The translations under genes were made by a program, and so were the position numbers. Below the pieces are notes generated by a model. That model was not told the DNA's origin and did no database searches. It saw only the letters and a list, made by a program, of their open reading frames with translations. This document shows positions 30,577 to 41,168 of a stretch of DNA of 64,000 nt, one piece after another. This DNA comes from Leishmania mexicana MHOM/GT/2001/U1103 (Eukaryota > Euglenozoa > Kinetoplastea > Trypanosomatida > Trypanosomatidae): positions 1,111,791-1,175,790 of the forward strand of contig NC_018312.1 of the NCBI RefSeq assembly GCF_000234665.1, in the 5' to 3' direction. The stretch's first letter is position 1. Each line of letters begins with the position of its first letter.

Positions 30577-32595
30577 ATGCGGCGACCGGAGCCGTGGCAG
30601 CGCCTGCTGTCCCACGTACGTCACACCATCGCCACACCTTTTGTTTTGCGAATCGGCACCGGCCCGCCAGGCTCTGTCCCACCGGCGGCTGTCGCCCCCC
30701 ATCCCCCTTCCGCTCTGCCTACGATTGTTGCGAACTACGCTGAGCTCTCGGCTTTCGAAAAGGATTATGCCGCTCGCTGCTTGGAGTACGTTGCCCACCA
30801 AGTGGATGATTCCCAAGTGGAAGAGAGCGACTCGATCCCGCACCCTACTTCGTCGCTCTCGGTTGCACCGACGTTCCCGGAGGTCCCGTGGGCCTCGACG
30901 TGGCGCCCCCTCTTCGACCTTCTTGTGCTGCCTGACGGGTCCCTCTGCATCGGGTGGTTTCGCCACCATGCGCTCGACCTGCAGTGGGGGCATCACGTGG
31001 AGGCCTACGTTGCAGACCTGTGGCAAAAGGCCCCGCGCACGTTGTGGCTGCATTGCCGAGAGAAGGTGAACTTCCTGGTGCGCAGGCAGCTGCCGATGCG
31101 CCACCGGCGCCTAGCCGTCTTTTATCGGAAGGACACCGTTTCTCCAGCAGACGAGGAACAAAGTTTGCAGGCAGCTGTCCGCTCTCTTCACGCGGCGACA
31201 TCGACTGCGTGCCAGCTAGAGGATGATGTCCTGCTGCACACCTCCAGCTCGGGCGGGCCCACGCTGCTTTTTGTGCGAGCGCTGATGCGCGACATTGAGC
31301 GGCGCGATCGGGAGCTCCCCACCGGCACCGCCATCGCGGTAATGCAACTTCTTGTCTTGACGTTCGCGACCTACTACGACGGAATGCCACCAGACCTGGC
31401 CGAGGCGATCGTGGCCTCCGCAGGCCAGATATGCGCCTTGACGAGTGACTCCGGATGCCACCAACTCCTCACTTGGGGAGCGTTGCTAGTGGGATGCACG
31501 GATGGCCACGCGAAGACCGGCATAGAGGTCGTACAAGGTGACGCGGCCACACAGGCACTCACATTAACGTTGCTGAGCTCCATTGCCATCCCAGGAGCGG
31601 AGCGAGAAGCGGCGTTACGGTGGCAGGCGGAGCACCACCTTCATCCGCTCTGCGACGCTCTTGTCTCCGAAGAGGCGCTGCTGCTTGATGCCCTTTCTAC
31701 TTTCCGCCCCGACGCCAAAAATGCAGAATATCGCTCCGCGCTTTCCTCCTCCGTGGCTGCCGGCGACGGGCTTACCGATAGAGATGCCACGAACAGTGGA
31801 GATGCTCGCGGCGATCTGGCCGCGTGGCACTTCAGCCGTATTCTGGACCAGAAAGTTGGCGACGCTGAGGACGAAGCGGTGCTGCAGTTGGAGCCGGCTA
31901 AGGAGTCAGGTCAGCTTCCTCTCCCGTGGCTGCCCGGCACCGGCGCGGATGCAAAGGGCTGCTGGTGCACACTCCTCACCCACTCGCGGATCTTGCTGTC
32001 TCACAGCAAGGCTGACAGCCGCCACGCACGCAGCACCGCTGCGTATCACCATGCAGCCGCGGTGAAGCGGGTGCATTGTATGCTGCGCATCGCACTGGTG
32101 CGGCGGTGCCTGTTTGAAACCACCGACGCCAACATCTCCAGCCAATACTCGATCATCACTCACCTCTTCTCCTCTGCTCAGGCCCCCTCGGCGCGCCTGA
32201 CGCTCATTCACCTCGCGACCACCGACGTGCCTCGGGAGGTAATCGACACTGAGGAGCACCAGCGGGCGCTAATGGGGCTTCTCTTTCTCTTCCCATCCTT
32301 GTCCCTGCGCTCTCTCTATGGCGGCACAGTGGCGCGTGCTCAGACGTCACTCTCCACCGGTGCTTGCGCGCTGCAGTGCACCTCCTGCCTCCACAATTCC
32401 CAAACGTCTGCGGCATCGAATAGCCCCTTGACAGTGTGCATTCCGGCTACATGCGCGGAAGGTCTCGCGACTCGGCTACGCGGTCGAGACAGAGCGCTGA
32501 TCTGCGTGGTGCACACGAGGTCGAACAAACCTGATGCTGCTTTTCTTTTGGACGATTTGTGTCTGAACCTTCACACGATTCTGCGCCGCTCCTGA
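30577..32595 (+). CDS. Conserved-looking hypothetical protein, possibly mitochondrial
   Basis: The product has 672 residues from the only ATG near the start of the frame. I do not recognise a family. The first ~25 residues (MRRPEPWQRLLSHVRHTIAT) are Arg-rich, nearly free of acidic residues and amphipathic, which suggests a mitochondrial presequence. The body has alternating Leu/Ala-rich helical segments, such as AVMQLLVLTFATYYDG, that could be helical repeats. It has no transmembrane segment or catalytic motif that I can name. GC-rich codon third positions and the lack of shadow-like composition support it as a real gene. It lies between TrpRS and another unassigned protein. Confidence 0.7.
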   Translation: MRRPEPWQRLLSHVRHTIATPFVLRIGTGPPGSVPPAAVAPHPPSALPTIVANYAELSAFEKDYAARCLEYVAHQVDDSQVEESDSIPHPTSSLSVAPTFPEVPWASTWRPLFDLLVLPDGSLCIGWFRHHALDLQWGHHVEAYVADLWQKAPRTLWLHCREKVNFLVRRQLPMRHRRLAVFYRKDTVSPADEEQSLQAAVRSLHAATSTACQLEDDVLLHTSSSGGPTLLFVRALMRDIERRDRELPTGTAIAVMQLLVLTFATYYDGMPPDLAEAIVASAGQICALTSDSGCHQLLTWGALLVGCTDGHAKTGIEVVQGDAATQALTLTLLSSIAIPGAEREAALRWQAEHHLHPLCDALVSEEALLLDALSTFRPDAKNAEYRSALSSSVAAGDGLTDRDATNSGDARGDLAAWHFSRILDQKVGDAEDEAVLQLEPAKESGQLPLPWLPGTGADAKGCWCTLLTHSRILLSHSKADSRHARSTAAYHHAAAVKRVHCMLRIALVRRCLFETTDANISSQYSIITHLFSSAQAPSARLTLIHLATTDVPREVIDTEEHQRALMGLLFLFPSLSLRSLYGGTVARAQTSLSTGACALQCTSCLHNSQTSAASNSPLTVCIPATCAEGLATRLRGRDRALICVVHTRSNKPDAAFLLDDLCLNLHTILRRS

Positions 32596-32940
32596 TCTGT
32601 GGATGCGTGCGCACTCTCTACAGACGCCCTTGGCCCTACTGTAAAGGGGGAGGGCCCAAAAAGTAAATCATCGCTTCCGACCCTTGTCCACTGGGCCATG
32701 TCCTGCTGCCCACGCTTCGAGCGGCACATTAGGGCGACAACGCCTTTTATTTCCTGCGTTGGGTCTATTGTGCGCCGCGGCACTGTTTCTTACTCCCACC
32801 GTCGCAGCAGCACGCAAAAGTGCTTTGGCCCCATGTTTCTTCCCCTTACAAGGCTTTCTGGCGTTTCGAACGTTTGCCTGCGGCGCTATCCCCATCATCT
32901 CTCTCTCCTCCCACACATCTTCCTTATTCTCTTCCCTTCC
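32596..32940. other. Intergenic spacer
   Basis: 3' side of the hypothetical gene, leading directly into dispersed repeat copy 3; C/T-rich near its end. No gene is seen. Confidence 0.55.
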
Positions 32941-33424
32941 CCTCCGTGGGGAGGGGGTCGGCTCAGCCCGGTGTCCAGGGTCCAGTAGCCCACTTCACGT
33001 GTGGGAGAAAGCCGAGCAGCCCCTATGCTTGCCATACGCCGGACCAGCTCTGGCGGTCGCAGGGCCGAGTGCCTACGACGTGGGGAAGTCAGATGCATCG
33101 CTGCTGCTGTCGGCAGTCATGCCCTGGATGGCGCCGCGTCGGAGCGATCCGAACGTATATGTCGCCCGGCCCTCGCACACTGCCTGCTGCTGTGTGACGC
33201 CTGAGTGCCACCGTGAGGGAGATGCACGAGGTGGCGACCGGCACAGTGGGGTGGGTAGAGTTTTGTCTTCCGGCAGGGACCATGCTCTCCGAGGACTGGG
33301 TCGGCGCATTACTGTGGGGCGTGTGTGCGGCTGCCGTGCGCCGCGCGATGGGCCCTGTGGCAGGCCGATGGGTCGCGCGTCGTTTGGCCTGATGCTGTGT
33401 GGCAGAGTATGCACATGTTGGAAG
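32941..33424 (+). repeat. Dispersed ~480-bp repeat, copy 3
   Basis: Third nearly identical copy, in the same orientation. The left edge CCTCCGTGGGGAGGGGGTCGG matches copy 1 in its pyrimidine-rich start. The right edge CACATGTTGGAAGCAG is followed at once by an A-run (33427-33434), which could be a short retroposon tail. It lies between the two unassigned genes at 30.6 and 33.8 kb. Confidence 0.85.
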
Positions 33425-33779
33425 CAGAAAAAAATACTTTCTCTCTCTCTGGGGGACGGCAGAGGCTACTCATCTGCCTTCAACTTCCACCTCTCTGCCT
33501 CGATCACGGATACGGTTTGCGGTGCATGTTCGCAAGCTGTTCGGCAGGCACGTGTGCGGCTCCGTGCGTCTAGCAGCCCCTCAGTATTGTGTACTTCTTC
33601 AGCAGGGCGCTATCATGCACGTTGTCGTCATCATGACATTTTTTTCATCTCACTCCTCCACGTATGCACGTATGCATCGCCCTCTCTGTCTTGAGGAGGC
33701 TGTTCTCTGTCCGTCACAGCTGCAGTGAGAAGATCTGTCGAGCGAGAGACAGCATCTGGTTCGACGGGAATAGGATTTC
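33425..33779. other. Leader region of the 33.8-kb gene
   Basis: It holds the A-run next to the repeat, a CT run at 33437-33448, and T-rich sequence near 33640-33660 that may direct trans-splicing. No separate gene is seen. Confidence 0.5.
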
Positions 33780-34643
33780 ATGTCAGGTGTTATGCAGCGA
33801 TATGGGACAGGGGTGGCGGCTCGCAGAGCGGGACAGGCGCTCCGTCGAGTTGAAGCTGTTGTACCGCTGTGGCGGTGCTGTCCTTTCCGCTGCGCCTCTT
33901 CAGCATCGCTGCCGACCGACGTGGAGGTGCACCAAGGCTCCGACGACTACGGCCACAGAGACGATGCCTTCACTCTGTCGACAGAGGTGCGCGGCGCAGA
34001 GGAGGAAAAAGATACCCTAGATGCGGATGAGTTTGACGAGCTGGAGGCTGCGTCACAGGAACTGCATGACTTGTGCTATGCCTTGATTGCTCATCTTCGC
34101 TGCACAGACCCGGAGGCCAACAAGGCACTGTTTGAGCGTCGCGTGAAGCGAGCCTTTCGCGAGCCGAAGCCTGAGCAGTACCGTCGCCTTCTGCACGGCC
34201 ACGGGGACCGCAGTCTGCGCCGCCGCAACAATTACCGCACTCGCACGGACTTCCAGGAGGCCCACCGGCTTTACCTGCAATGGTGTGACAAGTTGTTGCT
34301 GCTACTCACCCAGCCTGTGCTGGATCGCCTCGTCAAGAGCGCCGGCAAGGGTTACCGCGACTTGCGAACAGACGGTGTTCACCGGTACCGCCGGCCCCTG
34401 GAACGCGCCACCTGGCGGTCGTTTCCTCATCGCTGGTTCAAGCACGCACCGTTCGAGGTGCAGCAGCTTCGCGCAGACATTCCGGAGTCGGCGGTGCTGA
34501 ATACGCGCTTCTACCGTGACCACGCAACACTTCGCTATCTGTTCACTCTCATGGAGCCGCAGCATGCTTTTCGGGAGAAAATTGAGCATCGCATGATGGA
34601 GTTGACGCAGAGGTACGACCCGTTGCGGAAGTCGATAGAGTAA
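33780..34643 (+). CDS. Hypothetical protein, probably mitochondrial
   Basis: The product has 287 residues with no family that I recognise. The N-terminus (MQRYGTGVAARRAGQALRR from the second ATG at 33792) is Arg/Ala-rich and lacks acidic residues, a likely mitochondrial targeting sequence. The rest is highly basic and helical, with Arg/His/Tyr-rich stretches such as PEQYRRLLHGHGDRSLRRR. Such composition is common in kinetoplastid mitoribosomal and kinetoplast-associated proteins. A uL3m gene follows directly. Function is unknown; a mitoribosomal role would be a guess from composition and neighbourhood. Confidence 0.7.
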   Translation: MSGVMQRYGTGVAARRAGQALRRVEAVVPLWRCCPFRCASSASLPTDVEVHQGSDDYGHRDDAFTLSTEVRGAEEEKDTLDADEFDELEAASQELHDLCYALIAHLRCTDPEANKALFERRVKRAFREPKPEQYRRLLHGHGDRSLRRRNNYRTRTDFQEAHRLYLQWCDKLLLLLTQPVLDRLVKSAGKGYRDLRTDGVHRYRRPLERATWRSFPHRWFKHAPFEVQQLRADIPESAVLNTRFYRDHATLRYLFTLMEPQHAFREKIEHRMMELTQRYDPLRKSIE

Positions 34644-35676
34644 CGCCGCCGCTCTGCCACAACGCTGACTGTATGCTTGTGCGTGCAGCTCTCTCTCTAC
34701 CGACGCATATATGTGTCGCTCTATACGGCCGTGCAGTTTCTTTGATGGTGCTCGCGGGTGGGCTACGGTGTGCTCTTTGGTATCTTCACGAGAAGCATGC
34801 CAGTGCTGAGGCACGGTTGAGTTGCACATTTTCGAGACTTTCACGTTTTGCGTGCCGCTGTGTGCACCGCTGCCTGTAGCGGCGCAGATGGTTGAGCATT
34901 CATCCACGTGCGCACACAAGCGCATTGAACGGAGTCGATGTCCATGATACAGAGAAGATGGTAGGCGGGGTGGAGAGAGGGATGGGTTGCGACTGAGGTA
35001 GACCCTCTCTCCGGTGCGGTTTCTTCACTCGTGCCTTCGCTACTGAGAAGCTGTGTGTGTGTGTGTGTGCAGCTGCGCTGCATTTTCTAACAGCCCAACT
35101 TGTTCCACTGAGTCGCCGACTCGAACTCATCGCCGCGCTGCAACACCCTACAGGGTGTGCTGTGTACGGCCTGCTGCGGCTTAGCTTTTTTTTGCATCAT
35201 TACGATTTCCGCCGCACTTGGAGCGGCCGCATGTCTCGCGTGTCTTTGTTCTCTGCCCCACCCCCTCTTCACGTCTCTCGTTTCTTCGCCTCTCCTGTGC
35301 TGCTCGCTTTCTTTTCTTCACTCGCTGCCCGCGTGCCGTTAGGCGGCGGCATCGCGTGAGACATTCTGCGCGTACTCTGTACCTGGGCCGCCTCCCCCCC
35401 CCCCCGCCCTCTCCTCCCCACAGGCTGAGAAGTTCTTTGAATCAACTTGGCCATTGCGCCTACGCGCTTTGGCAGCATTTCTGGCCCCAGCAGCTCATCC
35501 CCGCAGACTGGCTTGCACTTTGTTGTCGCGTTGTGGACGGGAAGATTGAGCCGCACTGGCGGTACAGCGCCTTTCGGTTACGGCGGGTCTCGTTTTGCTG
35601 TCTGCGGCTCCACTGTTTGGCGCCATTGCATCTCCCTCCGTGTCGGTAGGCTCGCGCGTGTGCGTATTGACGCAAA
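34644..35676. other. Intergenic spacer
   Basis: About 1 kb with a (GT)n run at 35051-35069, a T-run at 35184-35192, C/T-rich sequence at 35260-35330 and a C-run at 35394-35406. The longer frames in it are low-complexity. No gene is called. Confidence 0.55.
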
Positions 35677-37080
35677 ATGCACCGTTTCAGTGGGTGTGCG
35701 CTCGGCGCGGCCTTTTGCGTGGCACGCCGATGGCGCAGCGGCGGGGGCCCTGGCGATCGGCGTGTTCGGACAGACTGGTATCGTTGCTATCCTTCGCTCA
35801 TGGAGGAAAAAGACCGTGACATGTACCACTGCTACTACCCCTACTTGTTCGACCATGGCGACAAGATGAGCTTGTACCCGAAAATCCCTGACAACCCCCG
35901 CGCATGGCAGGTAGAGCAGCTGCAGACAACGTACGACGCGATCCGCGAGGACAAGTACGACGCGTTTGTTCGCCTACGTGAAAAGTTCCCCGAGCTCTAC
36001 CAAGACACGTATGCCTGGGACAACCCGCCGCCGTTTGGAGAGTTCAACATGTTTTACAGCGTCCGTTTTGGGCTGATCGGTGTCAAGGCCTTCACCTGCA
36101 AAGACTACGATGACCTGGGCAACCAGTTCGACTGCACCGCATTCTGGTTCCCCGACAACCAGATTGTCAAGCACTCTACCCGTAACGGCGATGTGGGGAC
36201 GGACAAGGTTTATGTTGGAGCGATGAACGTGCCGGTGGAGTTTCACAAACCGCACGTGGCGGCGTTTTACAAGGCGGCCGGCGTGCCCGTGAAGCATGTG
36301 TCTGCCGGCTTTCCTATCACGCCGGACGCGTACGCGCCGGTCGGGACAAAGCTTGACGTGCGCCACTTCAAACCTGGTCAGGAGGTGACCATCACCTTTC
36401 AGAACACCGACTACGGCTATCAAGGCGTCATGTTTCGCCACGGCTTCGACGGTGGTTATGTCTGGCTCGGAGACTCCAAGTGGCAGCGACGCCCGGGCTG
36501 CATGGGTGCAGAGGGACAGAAGCGCATCTACCCCGGTCATCGTATGGCAGGGCAGACGGGCGCTTCTGCGGAAACCTACGATGGTGTTCCGGTGTGGCGC
36601 ATCGACTACAAGAACTCGCTCATCTACCTGCCCACCCTCATTGACGCCGATGTCGGGACTTACGTGAAGTTTAGGGACACTATCAACACGAAAGGATACA
36701 CGCTGTGGAATGAGCACCGCGGCACCCCACCCTTCCCCACCTTTATCCCTAGCAAGGAGGAGGACCTCAGCAAACTGGCCACCGACGAGTGCCAGCTCAC
36801 CTCTCCGCCACTGTACATGTACTTCCGCGACGAGTTCGCGGCAGCACAGCTTGTGACCCAGGCGGATGTCGAGGATGCCAAGAGCGTCAAGCCAGCGACC
36901 GCAGCGCCAAAGAAGAAGGTGTACGACTTGAAAAAGTACACGGAAGCCAGGAAGAAGTACCGCAAGAGCCTGCAGAAGGCACGCAAGTACAAGCTCATGG
37001 GTGTTCGAACACGCGCCCACGAGAAGCAGCAGGAGGCTCGGCGTGCCAAGATTCTGAAATATAAGCGTGTCAAGACGTGA
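35677..37080 (+). CDS. Mitochondrial large-subunit ribosomal protein uL3m
   Basis: The product has 467 residues. The uL3 core is clear at about 225-300: GQEVTITFQNTDYGYQGVMF and RHGFDGG lead into WQRRPGCMGAEGQKRIYPG and HRMAGQTG. This corresponds to the GKGFQG(V)xKRHGF...RxPGSIG...GKKMAGxxG pattern of bacterial and mitochondrial L3. uL3 binds 23S/12S-type rRNA near the peptidyl-transferase centre. The first ~40 residues are Arg-rich and likely a targeting peptide. Kinetoplastid mitoribosomal proteins often carry extensions; here a ~60-residue Lys/Arg-rich helical tail (KKYTEARKKYRKSLQKARKY and onward) follows the core. The family call is firm. Confidence 0.88.
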   Translation: MHRFSGCALGAAFCVARRWRSGGGPGDRRVRTDWYRCYPSLMEEKDRDMYHCYYPYLFDHGDKMSLYPKIPDNPRAWQVEQLQTTYDAIREDKYDAFVRLREKFPELYQDTYAWDNPPPFGEFNMFYSVRFGLIGVKAFTCKDYDDLGNQFDCTAFWFPDNQIVKHSTRNGDVGTDKVYVGAMNVPVEFHKPHVAAFYKAAGVPVKHVSAGFPITPDAYAPVGTKLDVRHFKPGQEVTITFQNTDYGYQGVMFRHGFDGGYVWLGDSKWQRRPGCMGAEGQKRIYPGHRMAGQTGASAETYDGVPVWRIDYKNSLIYLPTLIDADVGTYVKFRDTINTKGYTLWNEHRGTPPFPTFIPSKEEDLSKLATDECQLTSPPLYMYFRDEFAAAQLVTQADVEDAKSVKPATAAPKKKVYDLKKYTEARKKYRKSLQKARKYKLMGVRTRAHEKQQEARRAKILKYKRVKT

Positions 37081-38030
37081 GATGGGTGGCCATTACGGCC
37101 CTGCCGAGACGGCGCTTGCGAACACGAGCGCGTTCGTGTGGCTGTGCTTAACCACATCATGAGGCGAAGAAGAAGCCTTGCGGGCACGGATGCGCTGGGG
37201 ACAACGGTGTACGAGTGGACACTGTTGCTCCCTTTATCTCTGCAGCTAGACGCAGCGCCAGCACCGTCGACCAGATCGCACCACGGTGACGTGAGAGCCA
37301 TTACAACAAGGACGCCGTCTCCTGACGTTTACTCACACCAACCTAAACTAAATCCCTCCCTGACTTCTTACCGGCTGGCTTTTTTTTCCTCTTCTTGAAG
37401 CTCTCGAGTCACACCGCCGTTCGTTCTTGTGGGCTTGTTGGTCTCTCTTCCTCCACACTGCTGGCTCTGTCTCCCTCTGTCCTGTGTAGGCGCTTGTAAG
37501 TTTACAGCACAGGTTGCAGTCCCATGTTGGCCCCCTCCTCCTGCTCCCCTGGATCTCTGTCACCTGTGCGTGTCCGTGCTTTGGCATACACGCGCGGCCA
37601 CATGCCAGAGCAGTGCGTTGGCCTATGAATCTCACTCGCCCTTCCTTCTCTCCATCTGTCTTCCACGGTGAACCCGTGCCACTGCGCCGCAGATTGTTCT
37701 CCAAAAACGCCGCAGAGGCAGCACACTCGCCTACAAACAAAAAACGCTCTCGCATCGGGCCTCGAGTGACCCGCCATATTGTTGCGACGGACGGCAGAGG
37801 TGGGAGCTACAGAGAAGGGCGCATCCGCTGGAGGCATTCCATCTTTCCCAGCTCTTGCGCCGGCACCCCCTGACACGTACACGCGCTCAAGCAACAGAAG
37901 GCCGCTCGCGCGCGTGCTCGCGGATACGCATAGAGAAAGAGAGCGCGCAGCACACAACCAATCATACGGGGCATAAAAACAACCGGTTTTTTTTCTTGGT
38001 GTTCTGTGGGTTTGACCGAGCTGGTGCGCG
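37081..38030. other. Intergenic spacer
   Basis: About 950 bases. T-rich runs occur at 37379-37397 and 37986-37995, the latter just before SPT16 and a probable trans-splicing signal. No gene is seen. Confidence 0.55.
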
Positions 38031-41000
38031 ATGCAGCCTTCCACAAACCATACTATTTCTGTGTCCCGGCTCAGCGCCGTTTTGGCGCAGTGGCGGGCCG
38101 CTGCTGCCCGTGGAGACGCAGCAGCTAAGCAGTGCTCGGCGTGGGCTTGTGTCTTTGGGGAACGTAGCGTCAACACTCCCGATAACCAGCGTGGACAGGC
38201 GGTCCTTCAGTACCTCCTCGAGGCGAAAGAGCCGATATGCAACACCGCCGCACTCATCACGGAGGATGTGACGCTCATTCTTCACGGGGCAAATGTGCGC
38301 GTTGCGGCGCCGCCGACAAAGCTCGAGGGTCACACCATCGAGGTGGTCGAGGGGGTCGAGGCGGCGCAGGCGCGGGTCACTGCCCTGCTCGCCGGAAAAA
38401 CGGTTGGTGCCCCGGTGAACGAGTTTGGGATTCAGGAAGGCACATTTGCGTCAGCCTTCACTGAGCTTGTGCGCGGAGCCGTGCCCAGCGAGTCGCTTCT
38501 GTCGGCTGCCCCTGTGCTGGGTGAGCTGCTTTTCGTGAAGGATGATGCCGCTCTCGGTTGCGTCGAGAAGGCAGCGGGGCTGTGCTGCGCCGTCTTTCGC
38601 CGTTACGCCCGCGACTGCATTGCGAACGAGATGTCGAAGAGGGACCCCAAAACCCTCTACGACGTGCGCCAGATGCTGTACGCCAAGCTGGAGCGGCCCA
38701 ACACAATTCAAGCACTCGAGTCGCTCGCAGTGGACGATTTTTCTCTCGTCACGGGACTGCCGCCGTGTCTATTCCACAAGGGCACGTATAACTCCCAGCT
38801 TAACGTGGACGAGGACACCCTCAAGACGGCGTGCAATGTTCCGATTCACGGAGATGTGGTTGTTGTCCGATTTGGCGTCAAGAACACAGGCTACACTGCC
38901 TTCTTTGGTCGCACGCTACTGGTGGAGTCGGCAGCACCATCGAACGCGAAGGAAGCGTATCAGTTCGCCTACGATGTGAGCGCTAAGGTCATGGAGCTCC
39001 TTGTCCCTGGTGCACGGCTGAGCGACGTGTACGCAGGCGTCATGCAGTACGCCAGGGACCAGAACTCTGAACTGGCCGCCCTCCTATCGAAAAACTTTGG
39101 CTTCTCTACGGGTCTTCTCGTCCTCGAAGCACGCGGAAACATTTCGGAGAAAGGCACCGCGATCGTCACCGACGGGATGAGCTTCGTGATACGCGTCGTG
39201 CTCGAGTCTGTCCCCAGCGCAGGCGGTGAGGACACGTTTGACATGGAGCTCACCGACACGGTAATCATACGCGGCGGTGTGGTGGAGCTCAAGACAAAGG
39301 TGGCGCGCAAACTGGCGGAGGTTCTCTACGAAGACGTCGATGAAACGGCCGCCGCGACGGAGGCCGAGCCTCCGGTGCGGCGTGACTTAAGCAAGATCAC
39401 TCGTCAGGGCCAGTCCGACACCGTGATAATCTCGCGCGAGGCGCAGCGCGAGCAGGAGCTGCGGCAACTGCTCAGCGAGCTGCACGCAGAGTTCGTGGCG
39501 GCAGGTGGCAAAAAAGGGACACAGACCTCGACGGAGGAGTACCGCGCATGCGACATTGGCCGCCTATCCCTTGGCGAGCTGACTCCTTACAAGCCGGAGG
39601 ACCGGGTGCCGCCGCCGGAGAGCAAGAGCGGCATCTTTGTGCAGACGGACAAGAAGGTGGTGTGGCTGCCGGTGTGCGGCCGCGCCGTGCCCTTCCACGT
39701 GTCGACGGTGAACAGGGTGGATGTCAAGGCTGAGGGCGGCAAGTACACCATGGCAGTCACATTCCATACCATGCAGGAGGCCAACGTGGGCTACAAACTG
39801 AACCCCACCAAAGTCTTCGTGAAGGAGTTGGGGTACTCGAGCTCGAGGGACGTGTTCACGGACTCTGCAATCGCCATTCAAGGCATTCAGCAACGCATCA
39901 AGAACGAGGACGCTGCCCGAAAGCGCGCCATCACCTCTGCCTCCAACGGGAGGTTGACGGTGACGCCCAATCCGCTGCGTCTCCCGACAGTGAAGATTCG
40001 CCCGCCAATCACGAACGCGAACCGTCAGAACAAGGGCTGCGTGGGCAATCTCGAGCTGCATGCCAACGGGCTGCGTTTCTCATTTCTCGGTGGGACCCCG
40101 ATCGACATGCTGTTCGAAAACATCAAGCACGTCATCTTTCAGCCTGCGGTGAAGAGCATCTACGTGATTTACCACGTTACGCTGCAGAAGCCGGTCGAGA
40201 TCAACCGCAAGAACGTGCTGGAGGTTCAGTTTGTGGCAGAGGTGATGGAGAGCAGCGAGCTCGCGAGTGCTGCTCGGAGATCGTTCGAAGAAGAGGTCCA
40301 GGCAGAGGAGCGCGAGGAGATGCGCATCCGGCAGACAAACAAACAGTTCATCACCTTTGCCCACGCCGTGGAGGAGCGAAGCAAGATTAAGACGCAGCTG
40401 CCCACGAACCAGTTCTCCTTCGACGGCGTTCACGCTCGCTCCATGACCATGTTTAAAGGCAATCGCGAGGTCCTCTGGGCTATCAGCGACACCCCAGCCT
40501 TCACACAGAGCGTCGGCGAGGTCGAGGTGGTTTCCTTCGAGCGCGTCATCCCAGGCAGCGCGACGTTTGACATGTCGCTCATCCTGAAGGACTACAACAA
40601 GCCGGTCATCACCATCAACTCGATCCCGCGCAACTCACTGGACCACATTAAGGACTGGTGCCTGAGTGCACGGCTCTACTACATGGAAACGACTGTGAAC
40701 CCCAACTGGCGTGCCACAATGAAGGAAATCCGCGAAGACCCCGACTGGGACCCGTGGCTACGCGGGGACGGCTGGTCGGTGCTCAACAACGAGACGAACG
40801 ACGAGGAGGACGAGGAGGAGGGCGACGATTCCGACTCGGACTCGACGTACTACGAGGATGATGATGAGTCCTCCGATTCCGACGACAGCTCCTGGCTCGA
40901 GGACGAGGAGAGTGACCCGTCGTCAGGCAGCGACGAGAGCGACGAGTCCAGCGCCGCCAGCTGGGACGAACTGGAGCGTCGAGCAGCCGCCAAGGACCGT

Positions 41001-41168
41001 CAGAGGGACCTCAGCGACGACGACGACTATCACCCACGTAAGCGGCAGCGTCCTGGTGCCGCGGTGCCTGCGCCACCGGCCGCGCCAACTACCCGACCCT
41101 CAAAGATGCCGCTCAACATGGCTGGGCGCGCAGGCGGCGGCGCTGTTCCGCCAGCGCGGCGATTCTAG
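38031..41168 (+). CDS. SPT16: FACT complex large subunit SPT16
   Basis: The product has 1045 residues, typical for SPT16, the histone chaperone subunit that with POB3/SSRP1 handles nucleosomes during transcription and replication. Order: an N-terminal pita-bread, aminopeptidase-like domain (about 1-430, with ALGCVEKAAGLCCAVFRRY and a Pro-rich dimer region); a coiled segment around 465-510 (REAQREQELRQLLSELHAEF); PH-like middle domains; and, from about 920, a highly acidic Asp/Glu/Ser tail. The tail ends in a basic stretch (HPRKRQRPG) that could serve as a nuclear signal. The acidic tail is the histone-binding element in the family. The start is the first ATG after a T-rich tract. Confidence 0.95.
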   Translation: MQPSTNHTISVSRLSAVLAQWRAAAARGDAAAKQCSAWACVFGERSVNTPDNQRGQAVLQYLLEAKEPICNTAALITEDVTLILHGANVRVAAPPTKLEGHTIEVVEGVEAAQARVTALLAGKTVGAPVNEFGIQEGTFASAFTELVRGAVPSESLLSAAPVLGELLFVKDDAALGCVEKAAGLCCAVFRRYARDCIANEMSKRDPKTLYDVRQMLYAKLERPNTIQALESLAVDDFSLVTGLPPCLFHKGTYNSQLNVDEDTLKTACNVPIHGDVVVVRFGVKNTGYTAFFGRTLLVESAAPSNAKEAYQFAYDVSAKVMELLVPGARLSDVYAGVMQYARDQNSELAALLSKNFGFSTGLLVLEARGNISEKGTAIVTDGMSFVIRVVLESVPSAGGEDTFDMELTDTVIIRGGVVELKTKVARKLAEVLYEDVDETAAATEAEPPVRRDLSKITRQGQSDTVIISREAQREQELRQLLSELHAEFVAAGGKKGTQTSTEEYRACDIGRLSLGELTPYKPEDRVPPPESKSGIFVQTDKKVVWLPVCGRAVPFHVSTVNRVDVKAEGGKYTMAVTFHTMQEANVGYKLNPTKVFVKELGYSSSRDVFTDSAIAIQGIQQRIKNEDAARKRAITSASNGRLTVTPNPLRLPTVKIRPPITNANRQNKGCVGNLELHANGLRFSFLGGTPIDMLFENIKHVIFQPAVKSIYVIYHVTLQKPVEINRKNVLEVQFVAEVMESSELASAARRSFEEEVQAEEREEMRIRQTNKQFITFAHAVEERSKIKTQLPTNQFSFDGVHARSMTMFKGNREVLWAISDTPAFTQSVGEVEVVSFERVIPGSATFDMSLILKDYNKPVITINSIPRNSLDHIKDWCLSARLYYMETTVNPNWRATMKEIREDPDWDPWLRGDGWSVLNNETNDEEDEEEGDDSDSDSTYYEDDDESSDSDDSSWLEDEESDPSSGSDESDESSAASWDELERRAAAKDRQRDLSDDDDYHPRKRQRPGAAVPAPPAAPTTRPSKMPLNMAGRAGGGAVPPARRF

